From Listeria farberi (GTDB lineage Bacteria; Bacillota; Bacilli; Lactobacillales; Listeriaceae), in assembly GCF_014229245.1 (NCBI RefSeq), contig NZ_JAARZJ010000001.1:297486-361485 (forward strand): DNA of 64,000 nucleotides, read 5' to 3'. Each line of letters opens with the position of its first letter. The stretch's first letter is position 1. The position numbers were made by a program, and so were the translations under genes. The notes beneath the pieces were generated by a model. The model searched no databases. It saw only the letters and a program-made list of their open reading frames with translations, and was not told where the DNA came from. Of this stretch, positions 12,835-23,354 are shown piece after piece.

Positions 12835-13710
12835 ATGGTGAAAAGCATGACGGGATTTGGGCGCGCCACAAAAGAATTTGAAGCGTTCAAAGTAACCATT
12901 GAATTAAAAGCAGTCAACCATCGCTACTCCGAATTTCTTTTTCGGATGCCTAAACAACTCGCTTATTTAGAAGGAAAATTAAAAAAGATCATAAGTAAGC
13001 AAATCAAACGTGGTAGAATTGAAGTTTTCTTTTCCATCACAGGAGAGCAAATTTCAAAACGTGAACTACATATTGACTGGGACCTCGCAGACAGCTATTA
13101 CCGTTTTATCAAACAAGCAAGCGCTAGATATGAATTACAAGAATTACCTACAATGACCGATTTACTTCAAGAGCAAGCCTATCTTTCAATTGAAGAAGAA
13201 GTGGAGGCAAGTAGCGAGCTAGAGCGATTAGTTTTAGAAACCCTTGCCCGTGCAACCGAGCGACTGGACGAGATGAGAAGTATGGAAGGAGCAGAATTAC
13301 TGCTGTATTTCAAACAACATCTTACAGCACTCGAAACAAGTTTGGAAATCATTCAAGCCGAAATTCCAAATACAGAAAAACATTATCAAGAAAAAATTGA
13401 AACTCGCTTACAAAACGTTGTAGGCGACCAATTTGATCCTAGTATCGTTCTTACAGAAGTCGCAATGCTACTTGAAAAGGCAGATATTAACGAAGAAGTC
13501 GAACGAACTAAGAGCCATTTAAAGCAATTTTATGGTATTATTTTACTCGAAGAACCAATTGGACGGAAACTGGATTTTCTTATCCAAGAAATGAACCGTG
13601 AAGTTAACACGATTGGATCCAAAGCAAGTTCTCTGAAAATCACCGAACAAGTGGTTGAAATGAAAACGACGCTAGAGAAAATTCGGGAACAAGTACAAAA
13701 TGTGGAATGA
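12835..13710 (+). CDS. yicC: YicC/YloC family endoribonuclease
   Basis: 291 residues. Begins MVKSMTGFGRA, the hallmark of the YicC family, and ends in the conserved DUF1732 region with REVNTIGSKAS. E. coli YicC has been reported as an endoribonuclease; the role in Firmicutes is less certain. The frame is open from a GTG at 12823, but AAAGGTG at 12819-12825 is correctly spaced for ATG 12835. It leads a unit with gmk and rpoZ, the same order as in Bacillus (yloC-gmk-rpoZ). Confidence 0.88.
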   Translation: MVKSMTGFGRATKEFEAFKVTIELKAVNHRYSEFLFRMPKQLAYLEGKLKKIISKQIKRGRIEVFFSITGEQISKRELHIDWDLADSYYRFIKQASARYELQELPTMTDLLQEQAYLSIEEEVEASSELERLVLETLARATERLDEMRSMEGAELLLYFKQHLTALETSLEIIQAEIPNTEKHYQEKIETRLQNVVGDQFDPSIVLTEVAMLLEKADINEEVERTKSHLKQFYGIILLEEPIGRKLDFLIQEMNREVNTIGSKASSLKITEQVVEMKTTLEKIREQVQNVE

Positions 13711-14549
<839 letters not shown>

Positions 14550-14557
14550 GCTTAACT

Positions 14558-14585
14558 GCTCCGCTTTCCTGCGGGGCTTTTTTGT
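14558..14585 (+). terminator. Terminator after rpoZ
   Basis: 7-bp GC-rich stem (14558-14564 area with 14571-14577), 6-base loop, then seven T. Confidence 0.85.
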
Positions 14586-14632
14586 TAGCCGCACGTACAA
14601 TAAAAATAAGCTGAAATCTAGCTTCTTCATGG

Positions 14633-14661
14633 TTTTGTCCTGTCTTAATTTAAGGTATAAT
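14633..14661 (+). promoter_or_regulatory. Promoter of the coaBC-priA operon
   Basis: A perfect TATAAT at 14656-14661 with TTTTGT 17 bases upstream. The -10 is strong and the -35 moderate. It lies between the rpoZ terminator and the coaBC ribosome site. Confidence 0.6.
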
Positions 14662-14701
14662 AGAATTAATGATTTTTATATTAAAATGAGGTGACTTGTC
14701 A

Positions 14702-15901
14702 ATGCAAGGAAAAAATATCTTACTCGCAGTGTCCGGTGGCATTGCTGTTTATAAAGCAGTCGCACTTACAAGTAAATTAACGCAAGCAGGAGCAAACGTC
14801 AAAGTGATGATGACAGAACATGCTCAGGAATTTGTTCCACCGCTTTCGTTCCAAGTATTATCTAAAAATGATGTATACACAGATACATTTGACGAAAAAA
14901 AATCAAGTGTGGTCGCGCATATTGACTTAGCTGATTGGGCCGATTTAGTAATTGTCGCACCAGCTACCGCAAATGTGATTGGCAAAATGGCAAATGGCAT
15001 CGCAGACGATATGGTAACCACGACCATTCTTGCAACAGAGGCACCTGTTTGGGTAGCACCAGCGATGAATGTCCACATGATCCAGCACCCAGCAGTCATT
15101 CGCAATATTAACAGGTTATATACAGATGGTGTCCGTTTTATCGAACCAGAAGAAGGTTACTTGGCATGTGGCTATGTTGGCCGCGGGCGTCTCGAAGAAC
15201 CAGAAAAAATCGTTCTCCGTATTGCGGAATTTTTTCAAGAAGATAAAGACCTACTTCAGGGGAAAAATGTACTAGTAACAGCTGGCGCGACTCGTGAAAA
15301 ATTAGATCCAGTCCGCTATTTCACTAATCACTCAACAGGGAAAATGGGCTTCAGTATAGCAGAATCAGCAGCACGTCATGGTGCGAATGTCACGCTAGTT
15401 ACTACGAGCGAGACGCTTCCAGCACCTCCTGGTGTTGAAGCTATCTATGTGGAATCAGCAGAAGAAATGTACCAAGCCGTAAATGAACGTAAAGAGACAC
15501 AGGCTATTTTCGTGATGACAGCAGCAGTTGCCGATTACACACCAGCGCAAGTTTCAGACCAAAAAATTAAAAAACAGCCGGGTGATTTTACGATTGAAAT
15601 GAAACGAACGAAAGATATTTTACTCGAAATTGGTCAACAAAAAACTGCAGAACAAGTTGTAATTGGTTTTGCCGCTGAAACAGAGAATTTAGAAGTAAAT
15701 GCACGCAAAAAACTGACATCTAAAAACGCTGATATGATTGTCGCAAACAATATTAGCGAAGCCGGTGCAGGTTTTTCTGGTGACACAAACATCGTGACAT
15801 TTTACCGGAAAGATGGTTCTAGCGAAGCGTTACCAATATTAGATAAAAAAGAAGTTGCTGAATATATCATTAAAGAAGCCGCTAACTTTTTAAGGAAGTG
15901 A
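14702..15901 (+). CDS. coaBC: Phosphopantothenoylcysteine decarboxylase / synthetase
   Basis: Bifunctional CoA-pathway enzyme: CoaB joins cysteine to 4'-phosphopantothenate and CoaC decarboxylates the product. It has 399 residues. The N-terminal flavoprotein domain (about 1-185) shows APAMN and ACGYVGRGRL with its catalytic Cys; the C-terminal CoaB domain starts at VLVTAGATREKLDPVR and has the conserved NHSTGKMG. The frame extends to a TTG at 14696, too close to GAGGTGA; ATG 14702 fits. It heads a long operon. Confidence 0.95.
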   Translation: MQGKNILLAVSGGIAVYKAVALTSKLTQAGANVKVMMTEHAQEFVPPLSFQVLSKNDVYTDTFDEKKSSVVAHIDLADWADLVIVAPATANVIGKMANGIADDMVTTTILATEAPVWVAPAMNVHMIQHPAVIRNINRLYTDGVRFIEPEEGYLACGYVGRGRLEEPEKIVLRIAEFFQEDKDLLQGKNVLVTAGATREKLDPVRYFTNHSTGKMGFSIAESAARHGANVTLVTTSETLPAPPGVEAIYVESAEEMYQAVNERKETQAIFVMTAAVADYTPAQVSDQKIKKQPGDFTIEMKRTKDILLEIGQQKTAEQVVIGFAAETENLEVNARKKLTSKNADMIVANNISEAGAGFSGDTNIVTFYRKDGSSEALPILDKKEVAEYIIKEAANFLRK

Positions 15902-15905
15902 ACAA

Positions 15906-18299
15906 ATGATTAATATAGCAAAAGTGATAGTGGACGTTCCAGCCATGCAAGTGGACCGTCCCTTTGATTACTATATTCCAGAAGATTTAGAAGAACTTAT
16001 TCGTCCTGGCATGCGAGTAAGTGTCCCATTCGGGAATAGAAAAATACAAGGCTTTGTCATTTCGCTTGGTAAAACAGAAGAAAATCCAAAATTAAAAGGT
16101 ATTGAGGCAGTGATGGATTTAGCGCCTGTTTTAAATGAGGAGTTGATGGAACTTGGGGATTGGTTAGCAGAGGAGACGCTTAGTTTTCGCGTTTCTGCTT
16201 ATCAAGCCATGTTGCCTGCTGCATTACGAGCGAAATATGAAAAATATTTTTTGCGCTTAGAGGAAGAAAATGAAGAATTAGAACGCTTATTCGAAGGTTA
16301 TGAAACACTTGATTGGAAAGTTGCAGAAACACGAGGCTTACTTAAAGAAATTAGTAAATGGGTGAGAGAAGGTAGTGTAGAAGTTGTCTACCAAGTGAAA
16401 AATAAAATTACTAACAAAAAAGTTCGTGTTGTTAACTGCTTAAAAACGCCACACCAACTAGCTGAAATAATAGAAGATATGCCTAAAAATGCCAAAGCAC
16501 AATCACGTGTATTAGCATTTTTTCAGGCATATGAAGGAACAGAAATCCCCATCACTGAGTTAAAAAAACAAGCTGAAACGACCGATGCAACCATTAAAAA
16601 ACTAGTGGATTTAAACATACTCACTATCCAAGAAAAAATCATTTCACGTGATCCATATCAACATCATCAATTTGAAAAAAGCGAATCGCTCCAGTTGCTA
16701 CCAAATCAAGCGATAGCCTGTGAGAAAATTACCGCAGCAACGGAGCAAGAAACATTCTTAATACATGGTGTTACTGGAAGCGGAAAAACAGAAATCTATC
16801 TACAAACAATTGAAGCAAAACTAAAAGAAGGTAAAGAAGCTATCGTTTTAGTACCAGAAATTTCTCTTACCCCACAAATGGTAGAGCGTTTTAAAAGCCG
16901 TTTTGGAAGTGAAGTTGCAGTATTACACAGTGCACTTTCTTCTGGAGAAAAATACGATGAATGGCGTAAAATTGAACGTAAAGAAGCACGAGTTGTCGTT
17001 GGAGCTCGCTCAGCTGTATTTGCACCATTTGAGAATTTGGGCATTATTATTATTGATGAAGAACACGAAGCGAGTTATAAACAAGAAGACAATCCGCGCT
17101 ACCATGCAAGAGATGTAGCGATTTGGCGCGCGGTTAAATATCAATGTCCAGTTGTTCTCGGGAGCGCGACACCATCCCTTGAATCTTTTGCTAGGGCGAA
17201 AAAAGGTGTTTATACATTGATCGAACTTCCTAGTCGAGTGAATGAGCGAGCGATGCCAGAAGTTCGTGTAGTAGACATGCGTGAAGAACTACGTAAAGAA
17301 AATCGCACCGAATTTTCCACTGAATTGCTAGAAAAAATCAAAGATCGAATTGCTAAAAAAGAGCAAACGGTATTAATGCTAAATCGGCGTGGTTATTCTT
17401 CTTTTGTAATGTGTCGTGATTGTGGTTATGTCGTGGAATGTCCTAACTGTGATATTTCGCTCACATATCATCAATCAAGTAACCAAATGAAATGTCACTA
17501 CTGCGGTCATGAAGAACGTGTCCCGCAAAAATGCCCAAGCTGTGAAGGTGAGCATATTCGTTACTTTGGAACAGGAACACAAAAAGTAGAAGAAAGCCTG
17601 ACGAAATTAATTCCAGAAGCACGTGTGATTCGCATGGATGTCGATACAACAAGAACAAAAGGCGCCCATGAAAAATTACTTAAAAGCTTTCGTAATCATG
17701 AAGCTGATATTTTACTCGGAACACAAATGATTGCTAAAGGGCTCGATTTCCCAGATATTACCTTGGTTGGCGTATTAAACGCTGACACCATGCTTCATTT
17801 GCCAGATTTTCGTGCCTCAGAACGGACTTTTCAACTTCTTACCCAAGTAAGTGGACGAGCTGGACGCCATGAGCGTACAGGTGAGGTGGTTGTTCAAAGC
17901 TACAACCCAGAGCATTACAGCATTGAATTTGCTAAAAAACATGACTTTATCGGTTTTTATAATCACGAAATGCAGTTACGGAAAATGGGGGCCTACCCGC
18001 CTTTTTACTATTTAACGATGATTAATGTCAGTGATGAAAATGAAATGAAAGCCATTCGAACTATACAAGAAATGGCACAGTTTTTACGAGGTAAGTTAGG
18101 TCCCGATGCCGTTATTCTTGGTCCAGTACCTAGCACTATTACTAGAATAAAAAACAAATATCGTTACCAATGTATTATTAAATATAAAATCGAACCAAAC
18201 TTGAAAAAAGAATTAAAAACCTTAATTACTCATTATCAAAAAGACCAACAAAAAGGCTTAACTATAACCATTGACGTACAACCTTATGTACTAATGTAA
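15906..18299 (+). CDS. priA: Primosomal protein N' (replication restart helicase)
   Basis: Superfamily 2 DNA helicase that reloads the replisome at stalled forks. It has 797 residues. The N-terminal 3'-DNA-binding domain is followed by the helicase core with GVTGSGKTEIY (Walker A, near residues 289-299), IIDEEHEASY (motif II) and a zinc-binding insertion of paired cysteines (CRDCGYVVECPNC, then CHYCGH and CPSC, about residues 503-555). The start is 4 bases after coaBC, so the two are cotranscribed. Confidence 0.96.
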   Translation: MINIAKVIVDVPAMQVDRPFDYYIPEDLEELIRPGMRVSVPFGNRKIQGFVISLGKTEENPKLKGIEAVMDLAPVLNEELMELGDWLAEETLSFRVSAYQAMLPAALRAKYEKYFLRLEEENEELERLFEGYETLDWKVAETRGLLKEISKWVREGSVEVVYQVKNKITNKKVRVVNCLKTPHQLAEIIEDMPKNAKAQSRVLAFFQAYEGTEIPITELKKQAETTDATIKKLVDLNILTIQEKIISRDPYQHHQFEKSESLQLLPNQAIACEKITAATEQETFLIHGVTGSGKTEIYLQTIEAKLKEGKEAIVLVPEISLTPQMVERFKSRFGSEVAVLHSALSSGEKYDEWRKIERKEARVVVGARSAVFAPFENLGIIIIDEEHEASYKQEDNPRYHARDVAIWRAVKYQCPVVLGSATPSLESFARAKKGVYTLIELPSRVNERAMPEVRVVDMREELRKENRTEFSTELLEKIKDRIAKKEQTVLMLNRRGYSSFVMCRDCGYVVECPNCDISLTYHQSSNQMKCHYCGHEERVPQKCPSCEGEHIRYFGTGTQKVEESLTKLIPEARVIRMDVDTTRTKGAHEKLLKSFRNHEADILLGTQMIAKGLDFPDITLVGVLNADTMLHLPDFRASERTFQLLTQVSGRAGRHERTGEVVVQSYNPEHYSIEFAKKHDFIGFYNHEMQLRKMGAYPPFYYLTMINVSDENEMKAIRTIQEMAQFLRGKLGPDAVILGPVPSTITRIKNKYRYQCIIKYKIEPNLKKELKTLITHYQKDQQKGLTITIDVQPYVLM

Positions 18300-18312
18300 A
18301 AGGAGCAAACCG

Positions 18313-19251
18313 ATGACAAAAATTATTTTTATGGGTACACCTGAATTTTCTGTTCCCGTTTTAACACAATTAGCCAGCACGTATGATGTAGTTGCAGTTG
18401 TTACACAGCCAGACAGACCAGTTGGACGCAAACGAGTTTTAACACCACCGCCAGTAAAAAAAGCTGCTTTAGAATTAGGTATTCCAGTCTACCAACCAGA
18501 AAAATTACGGACATCTAGCGAATTAGAAGAACTGATTGCACTTCAGGCTGATTTACTTGTCACAGCTGCATATGGACAAATTTTACCAAATAATTTACTT
18601 GAATCACCAAAGCATGGCGCAATCAACGTTCACGCATCACTTTTACCAGAATATCGCGGCGGTGCGCCAGTTCATTATGCACTGCTTGATGGCAAAACAG
18701 AAACAGGTGTTACCATTATGTATATGGTTGAAAAATTGGATGCTGGCGATATGATTAGTCAGCGTAAAATCCCTATTACAGAGGAAGATAATACAGGTAC
18801 TATGTTTGATAAATTAAGTAAGCTCGGTGCCGAGCTATTAATGGATACCTTACCGGACTTTTTAGCAGGAAAAATTACTGCTATAGCGCAAGACCCTGAA
18901 AAAGTAACTTTCGCGCGAAATATTTCTAGAGAACAAGAAAAAATTAATTGGGAAAAATCAGGCCGAACGATTTTTAACCAAATTCGTGGACTTTCTCCTT
19001 GGCCAGTCGCTTATACAACGCTTGAAGAAAAACCTTTTAAAATTTGGGAAGCAACATTTGAAGATACAAAAACAACGGGTGCACCAGGTACGATTTTAAC
19101 GGATAAATCAACACTAAAAATCGTAGCAGGTGATGGTACTCTCATTGTCCCAACAGTAATACAACCAGCTGGAAAGCCGAAGATGGATATTCATTCGTTC
19201 ATGTCTGGTGCTGGTAGAAATCTAAGCAAAACAACAAGGTTTGGTGAATAA
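18313..19251 (+). CDS. fmt: Methionyl-tRNA formyltransferase
   Basis: Formylates Met-tRNAi using 10-formyl-tetrahydrofolate. It has 312 residues. NVHASLLPEYRGGAPVHYAL (about 107-126) is the family signature, with the catalytic Asn, His and later Asp. AAAAGGAGC precedes the ATG. Peptide deformylase is not adjacent here, unlike in many bacteria. Confidence 0.96.
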   Translation: MTKIIFMGTPEFSVPVLTQLASTYDVVAVVTQPDRPVGRKRVLTPPPVKKAALELGIPVYQPEKLRTSSELEELIALQADLLVTAAYGQILPNNLLESPKHGAINVHASLLPEYRGGAPVHYALLDGKTETGVTIMYMVEKLDAGDMISQRKIPITEEDNTGTMFDKLSKLGAELLMDTLPDFLAGKITAIAQDPEKVTFARNISREQEKINWEKSGRTIFNQIRGLSPWPVAYTTLEEKPFKIWEATFEDTKTTGAPGTILTDKSTLKIVAGDGTLIVPTVIQPAGKPKMDIHSFMSGAGRNLSKTTRFGE

Positions 19252-20592
19252 ATGAAAAAACAAAAAACAGTTCGTGCGATAGCTTTAGAACTTATTATTA
19301 AAATCGAAAACAATCAGTCATATAGCCATCTGTTAATTAACGATGCACTAAAAAAACAAAAATTAAATCCACTTGATAAAGGACTTTTAACAGAGTTGGT
19401 ATACGGGACAACACAGCGTAAAATTACACTTGATTACTATTTAGCTCCGTTTTTAAATAAAGAACCAGATAACTGGGTGAAAAATTTACTAAGAATGTCC
19501 GTTTATCAATTAACCTTTTTAGATAAAGTTCCAGAGCATGCGATTTTAAATGAAGCTGGTGATATTGCTAAAGATCTTGGACACCAAGGCGTAACAAAAT
19601 TTGTCAACGGAGTGTTGCGAAATGTTATTCGTAAAGGCGTACCAAGTATTGAGTTAATCAAAGACCCAGTGCAAAAAATCGCTGTCGAAACAAGCTTGCC
19701 GGAATGGTTAGCAAGACGATGGGCTGATCAATATGGCCTTGAAAAACTGCGTGAAATCGGACTAGCGTTCTTAGTAGCTCCACACCAAAGTATCCGTGTC
19801 AATGAGACGGAAATTCGCGCCGAGCAACTAATCAAAGAATTGAATGACCAAGGTATCACTGTTACACGCAATGAATTTATCCATGAGGCTTTACTTGTTG
19901 AAAAAGGCTCCGTAGCAGAAACCAAAGCTTATAAAGACGGTAAATGTAGTATTCAAGATGAAAGCTCAATGCTTGTAGCTTATGCGCTTCAATTAGAAGA
20001 CAATTTAACTGTACTAGATGCTTGCGCCGCTCCTGGCGGGAAAACAACCCATATCGCGGAGAAAATGCACGGCACGGGTATGGTTCATGCACTTGATATT
20101 CATGAAAAGAAAACAAAACTGATTAATCAAGCCGCAAAAAGATTACAACTATTAAATATTCGTACAGCGCATTTAGATGCGAGAACCGCAAGTACCATGT
20201 TTGAACCAGAAACATTTGACCGTATTTTAGTTGATGCTCCATGTTCAGGGTTTGGTGTTCTGCGTAGAAAACCAGATATTAAATACGCAAAATCAGAAAA
20301 AGATATTCATAAATTAGCAGAAATTCAACTAGCAATTTTAGATGATGTTAGCCAATTAATAAAAGAAAATGGTATATTAGTTTATAGTACTTGTACCATT
20401 GATAAGGAAGAAAATGAAACGGTTTTGCGCGCATTCCTAGAAAAACATCCAGAATTCATACTAGAACCAGTAGTACTTCCTGAAAAATTGGCACAAATTA
20501 AGAAGGACGATGTTGTACAACTTTTACCAACAGATATTGGAAGCGATGGTTTCTTTGTTTCCAGCTTAAGAAAAGTGAGTCTTGAAAAATAG
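19252..20592 (+). CDS. rsmB: 16S rRNA (cytosine-967-C5)-methyltransferase
   Basis: SAM-dependent m5C methyltransferase of the Sun/RsmB family, 446 residues. It has an N-terminal NusB-like domain (about 1-140) and a C-terminal Rossmann methyltransferase with CAAPGGKTTHIAEKM, DAPCSGFGVLRRKPDIKY (conserved Pro-Cys) and YSTCTI (catalytic Cys). The ATG directly follows the fmt stop codon, so its ribosome site lies in the end of fmt and translation is probably coupled. Confidence 0.95.
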   Translation: MKKQKTVRAIALELIIKIENNQSYSHLLINDALKKQKLNPLDKGLLTELVYGTTQRKITLDYYLAPFLNKEPDNWVKNLLRMSVYQLTFLDKVPEHAILNEAGDIAKDLGHQGVTKFVNGVLRNVIRKGVPSIELIKDPVQKIAVETSLPEWLARRWADQYGLEKLREIGLAFLVAPHQSIRVNETEIRAEQLIKELNDQGITVTRNEFIHEALLVEKGSVAETKAYKDGKCSIQDESSMLVAYALQLEDNLTVLDACAAPGGKTTHIAEKMHGTGMVHALDIHEKKTKLINQAAKRLQLLNIRTAHLDARTASTMFEPETFDRILVDAPCSGFGVLRRKPDIKYAKSEKDIHKLAEIQLAILDDVSQLIKENGILVYSTCTIDKEENETVLRAFLEKHPEFILEPVVLPEKLAQIKKDDVVQLLPTDIGSDGFFVSSLRKVSLEK

Positions 20593-20606
20593 TGAGGTGC
20601 GTATAA

Positions 20607-21365
20607 ATGCATGCAGAATTTAGAACAGACAGGGGTAGAATAAGACATCATAATGAAGACAATGGCGGCGTGTTTGAAAATAAAGATAAGCAGCCAATTG
20701 TTATTGTTGCAGACGGTATGGGTGGGCACCGCGCGGGAGATGTAGCGAGCGAAATGGCAGTCCGTTTACTTAGCGATGCGTGGAAAGAAACAACCGCTCT
20801 TTTAACCGCGGAAGAAATCGAAAAGTGGCTTCAAAAAACAATCCAAGAAGTCAATAAAGAAATTGTACTTTACGCGGAAAGTGAAATGGATTTAAATGGT
20901 ATGGGTACAACCCTTGTTGCAGCAATTATGGCTCAGTCACAAGTAGTTATCGCCAATGTAGGGGATAGCCGAGGTTATTTACTTCAAAATAATGCAATGC
21001 GCCAATTAACTGAAGACCACTCACTTGTACACGAGCTTTTAAGAACTGGTGAAATCAGTAAAGAAGATGCGATGAATCATCCGCGAAAAAATATTCTTTT
21101 ACGAGCACTAGGTGTTGAAGGCAAAGTAGAAGTGGACACATTTGTAGTCCCGTTTCAAACAAGTGATACATTATTACTTTGTTCGGATGGCTTAACTAAT
21201 ATGGTTCCAGAAGCTGAAATGGAAGAAATTCTAAAAAGCAAACGAACTCTTTCTGAAAAAGCAGATGTGTTTATTACAAAAGCGAATTCTTACGGGGGAG
21301 AAGATAATATTACTGTGTTGTTAGTAGAGAGAAATCTGATGCAAAAAGGGAGGGATGCTTCATGA
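20607..21365 (+). CDS. stp: PP2C-type serine/threonine phosphatase
   Basis: Mn-dependent phosphatase that opposes the neighbouring kinase PrkA. It has 252 residues, with metal-binding motifs DRGRIRHHNEDN, DGMGGHRAGD, GDSRGY, DHSLV, SDGLTN and GGEDNITVLL in PP2C order. No membrane segment, so cytoplasmic. The stop codon overlaps the prkA ATG (ATGA), a coupling kept in most Firmicutes. Listeria Stp was described with elongation factor EF-Tu as a substrate. Confidence 0.96.
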   Translation: MHAEFRTDRGRIRHHNEDNGGVFENKDKQPIVIVADGMGGHRAGDVASEMAVRLLSDAWKETTALLTAEEIEKWLQKTIQEVNKEIVLYAESEMDLNGMGTTLVAAIMAQSQVVIANVGDSRGYLLQNNAMRQLTEDHSLVHELLRTGEISKEDAMNHPRKNILLRALGVEGKVEVDTFVVPFQTSDTLLLCSDGLTNMVPEAEMEEILKSKRTLSEKADVFITKANSYGGEDNITVLLVERNLMQKGRDAS

Positions 21366-23335
21366 TGATTGGTAAACGACTAAATGATCGATACAAAATT
21401 TTACATGCGATAGGCGGAGGCGGAATGGCCAATGTATACCTTGCGCATGACATAATTCTTGACAGGGATGTAGCTGTAAAAATTTTACGGATTGATTTAG
21501 CAGATGAAAGCAACCTTATCCGTCGGTTCCAACGTGAAGCCCAATCAGCAACTAGCTTAGTACATCCTAATATAGTTAGTGTGTATGATGTTGGTGAAGA
21601 AAATGATTTACATTATATAGTGATGGAACATGTAGATGGAATGGATTTAAAACAGTATATTCAAGAAAATCATCCGATTAGCTACGAAAAAGCTGTAGAT
21701 ATCATGCTTCAAATCGTTTCAGCAGTAGCAATCGCCCATCAGCATCATATTATTCACCGCGATTTAAAACCTCAAAATATTTTAATTGATCATGATGGCG
21801 TGGTAAAAATTACAGATTTTGGGATTGCGATGGCGCTTTCTGAAACATCCATCACCCAAACAAATTCTTTACTTGGTTCCGTCCATTATTTATCACCAGA
21901 ACAAGCTAGAGGTGGGATGGCAACACAAAAATCAGACATTTATTCGCTTGGAATAGTTTTATACGAACTTCTGACTGGAAAGGTTCCTTTTGATGGAGAA
22001 TCAGCTGTTTCTATCGCTATTAAACATTTACAAGCAGAAATTCCATCTGCTAGAGCGCAAAATCCAGAGATCCCACAAAGCTTAGAAAATATTATTATGA
22101 AAGCAACAGCAAAAGATCCATTTTTACGTTATCAAAATGCAGAAGAAATGGAAAAAGATTTACAAACTTGCTTAAATAAAGATCGTCTGAATGAACCTAA
22201 ATATGTTTTTCCGACAAATGATGATGATGGAGACACAAAAACAATTCCAATTATCGCAACTAAAGAAGCAATGCAAAATTTAGATAAAACTATTGTCCCA
22301 GAAGGTAAAGTAGCTGCAGAAGAAGTGGTTACTGAAGACAAAAAAGGTAAAAAGAAGAAAAAAATGAGTAAGAAAAAGAAGATTATTTTAATTGTTTCTT
22401 CGGTTATCGTCCTTTTCATCATTGGAATTTTACTATTATGGCTTTTAGGTAAAAGTCCAGATGAAGTCGCTGTTCCCGATGTTTCTGGTAAAACAGAAGA
22501 TCAAGCAATTGCCTTACTTCAAAAAGACGGTTTTGTTATTGGGAAAACAGTAGAAAAAAATAGCGATGACGTGGAAGAAGGCAAAGTTATTAATACCGAT
22601 CCATCAGCGGGTGAAATGAAAGAAAAAGGAACAAAAATCAATTTATTTGTAAGTATAGGCTCTAAGAAAATTACTATGGAAGACTATACTGGCAGAAGTT
22701 ACTCTGAAACTAAAACTTTGTTAGAGCAACAAGGTTTCAACAATATTTCTGCAGAAGAAGTCTATAGTTCTGAAGTTGGTAAAGGAATGATTATTAGCCA
22801 AACACCAACTCAAGGAACAGAAGTAGTTGCTAAGTCTACAGATGTGAAGTTTGTGGTAAGTAAGGGCGCTGAACCAATAACACTAATAGACCTTCGTGGT
22901 TATACAAAAACAGCTGTAGAAGATTATGCTTCACCACTTGGACTTAAAGTTTCAAGTAAGGAAGAAAATTCTAGCTCCGTCGAAAAAGGGCAAGTAATTT
23001 CGCAATCCCCGTCAGCTGGAACGACAATGAATACGGGTGATACGATCGAAATCGTCATTTCTGCAGGGCCAAAAGAAAAACAAGTTAAAGAAGTTACAAA
23101 AACATTTAATATTCCTTACACACCAAGCGATGAAGAAAATCCACAACCACAGAAAGTCCAAATTTATATACAAGATAAAGATCATAGTATGACAAGTGCA
23201 TACCGAGAAATGAATATTACTCAAAATACTTCAATAGAAGTAACTTTCCAAATTGAAGAAGGTTCTAGCGCAGGTTATAAAATTATCAGTGACGATAAAG
23301 TAATCGATGAAGGTACAGTCCCTTATCCAAATTAA
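21362..23335 (+). CDS. prkA: PASTA-domain serine/threonine kinase
   Basis: Membrane sensor kinase of the PrkC/Stk1 family, 657 residues. A cytoplasmic kinase domain (about 10-275) has GGGGMANVYLA, AVKIL (catalytic Lys), HRDLKPQN and a DFG motif. A basic juxtamembrane stretch leads to one membrane helix (about 340-362). Outside are three PASTA-type repeats (about 369-435, 436-502 and 503-570), then a last domain of roughly 85 residues that is not PASTA. PASTA domains bind cell-wall fragments, linking wall state to protein phosphorylation. It is translationally coupled to stp and followed by rsgA, a known substrate type for such kinases. Confidence 0.96.
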   Translation: MMIGKRLNDRYKILHAIGGGGMANVYLAHDIILDRDVAVKILRIDLADESNLIRRFQREAQSATSLVHPNIVSVYDVGEENDLHYIVMEHVDGMDLKQYIQENHPISYEKAVDIMLQIVSAVAIAHQHHIIHRDLKPQNILIDHDGVVKITDFGIAMALSETSITQTNSLLGSVHYLSPEQARGGMATQKSDIYSLGIVLYELLTGKVPFDGESAVSIAIKHLQAEIPSARAQNPEIPQSLENIIMKATAKDPFLRYQNAEEMEKDLQTCLNKDRLNEPKYVFPTNDDDGDTKTIPIIATKEAMQNLDKTIVPEGKVAAEEVVTEDKKGKKKKKMSKKKKIILIVSSVIVLFIIGILLLWLLGKSPDEVAVPDVSGKTEDQAIALLQKDGFVIGKTVEKNSDDVEEGKVINTDPSAGEMKEKGTKINLFVSIGSKKITMEDYTGRSYSETKTLLEQQGFNNISAEEVYSSEVGKGMIISQTPTQGTEVVAKSTDVKFVVSKGAEPITLIDLRGYTKTAVEDYASPLGLKVSSKEENSSSVEKGQVISQSPSAGTTMNTGDTIEIVISAGPKEKQVKEVTKTFNIPYTPSDEENPQPQKVQIYIQDKDHSMTSAYREMNITQNTSIEVTFQIEEGSSAGYKIISDDKVIDEGTVPYPN

Positions 23336-23354
23336 AAAAGAGAACGGAGGAAAT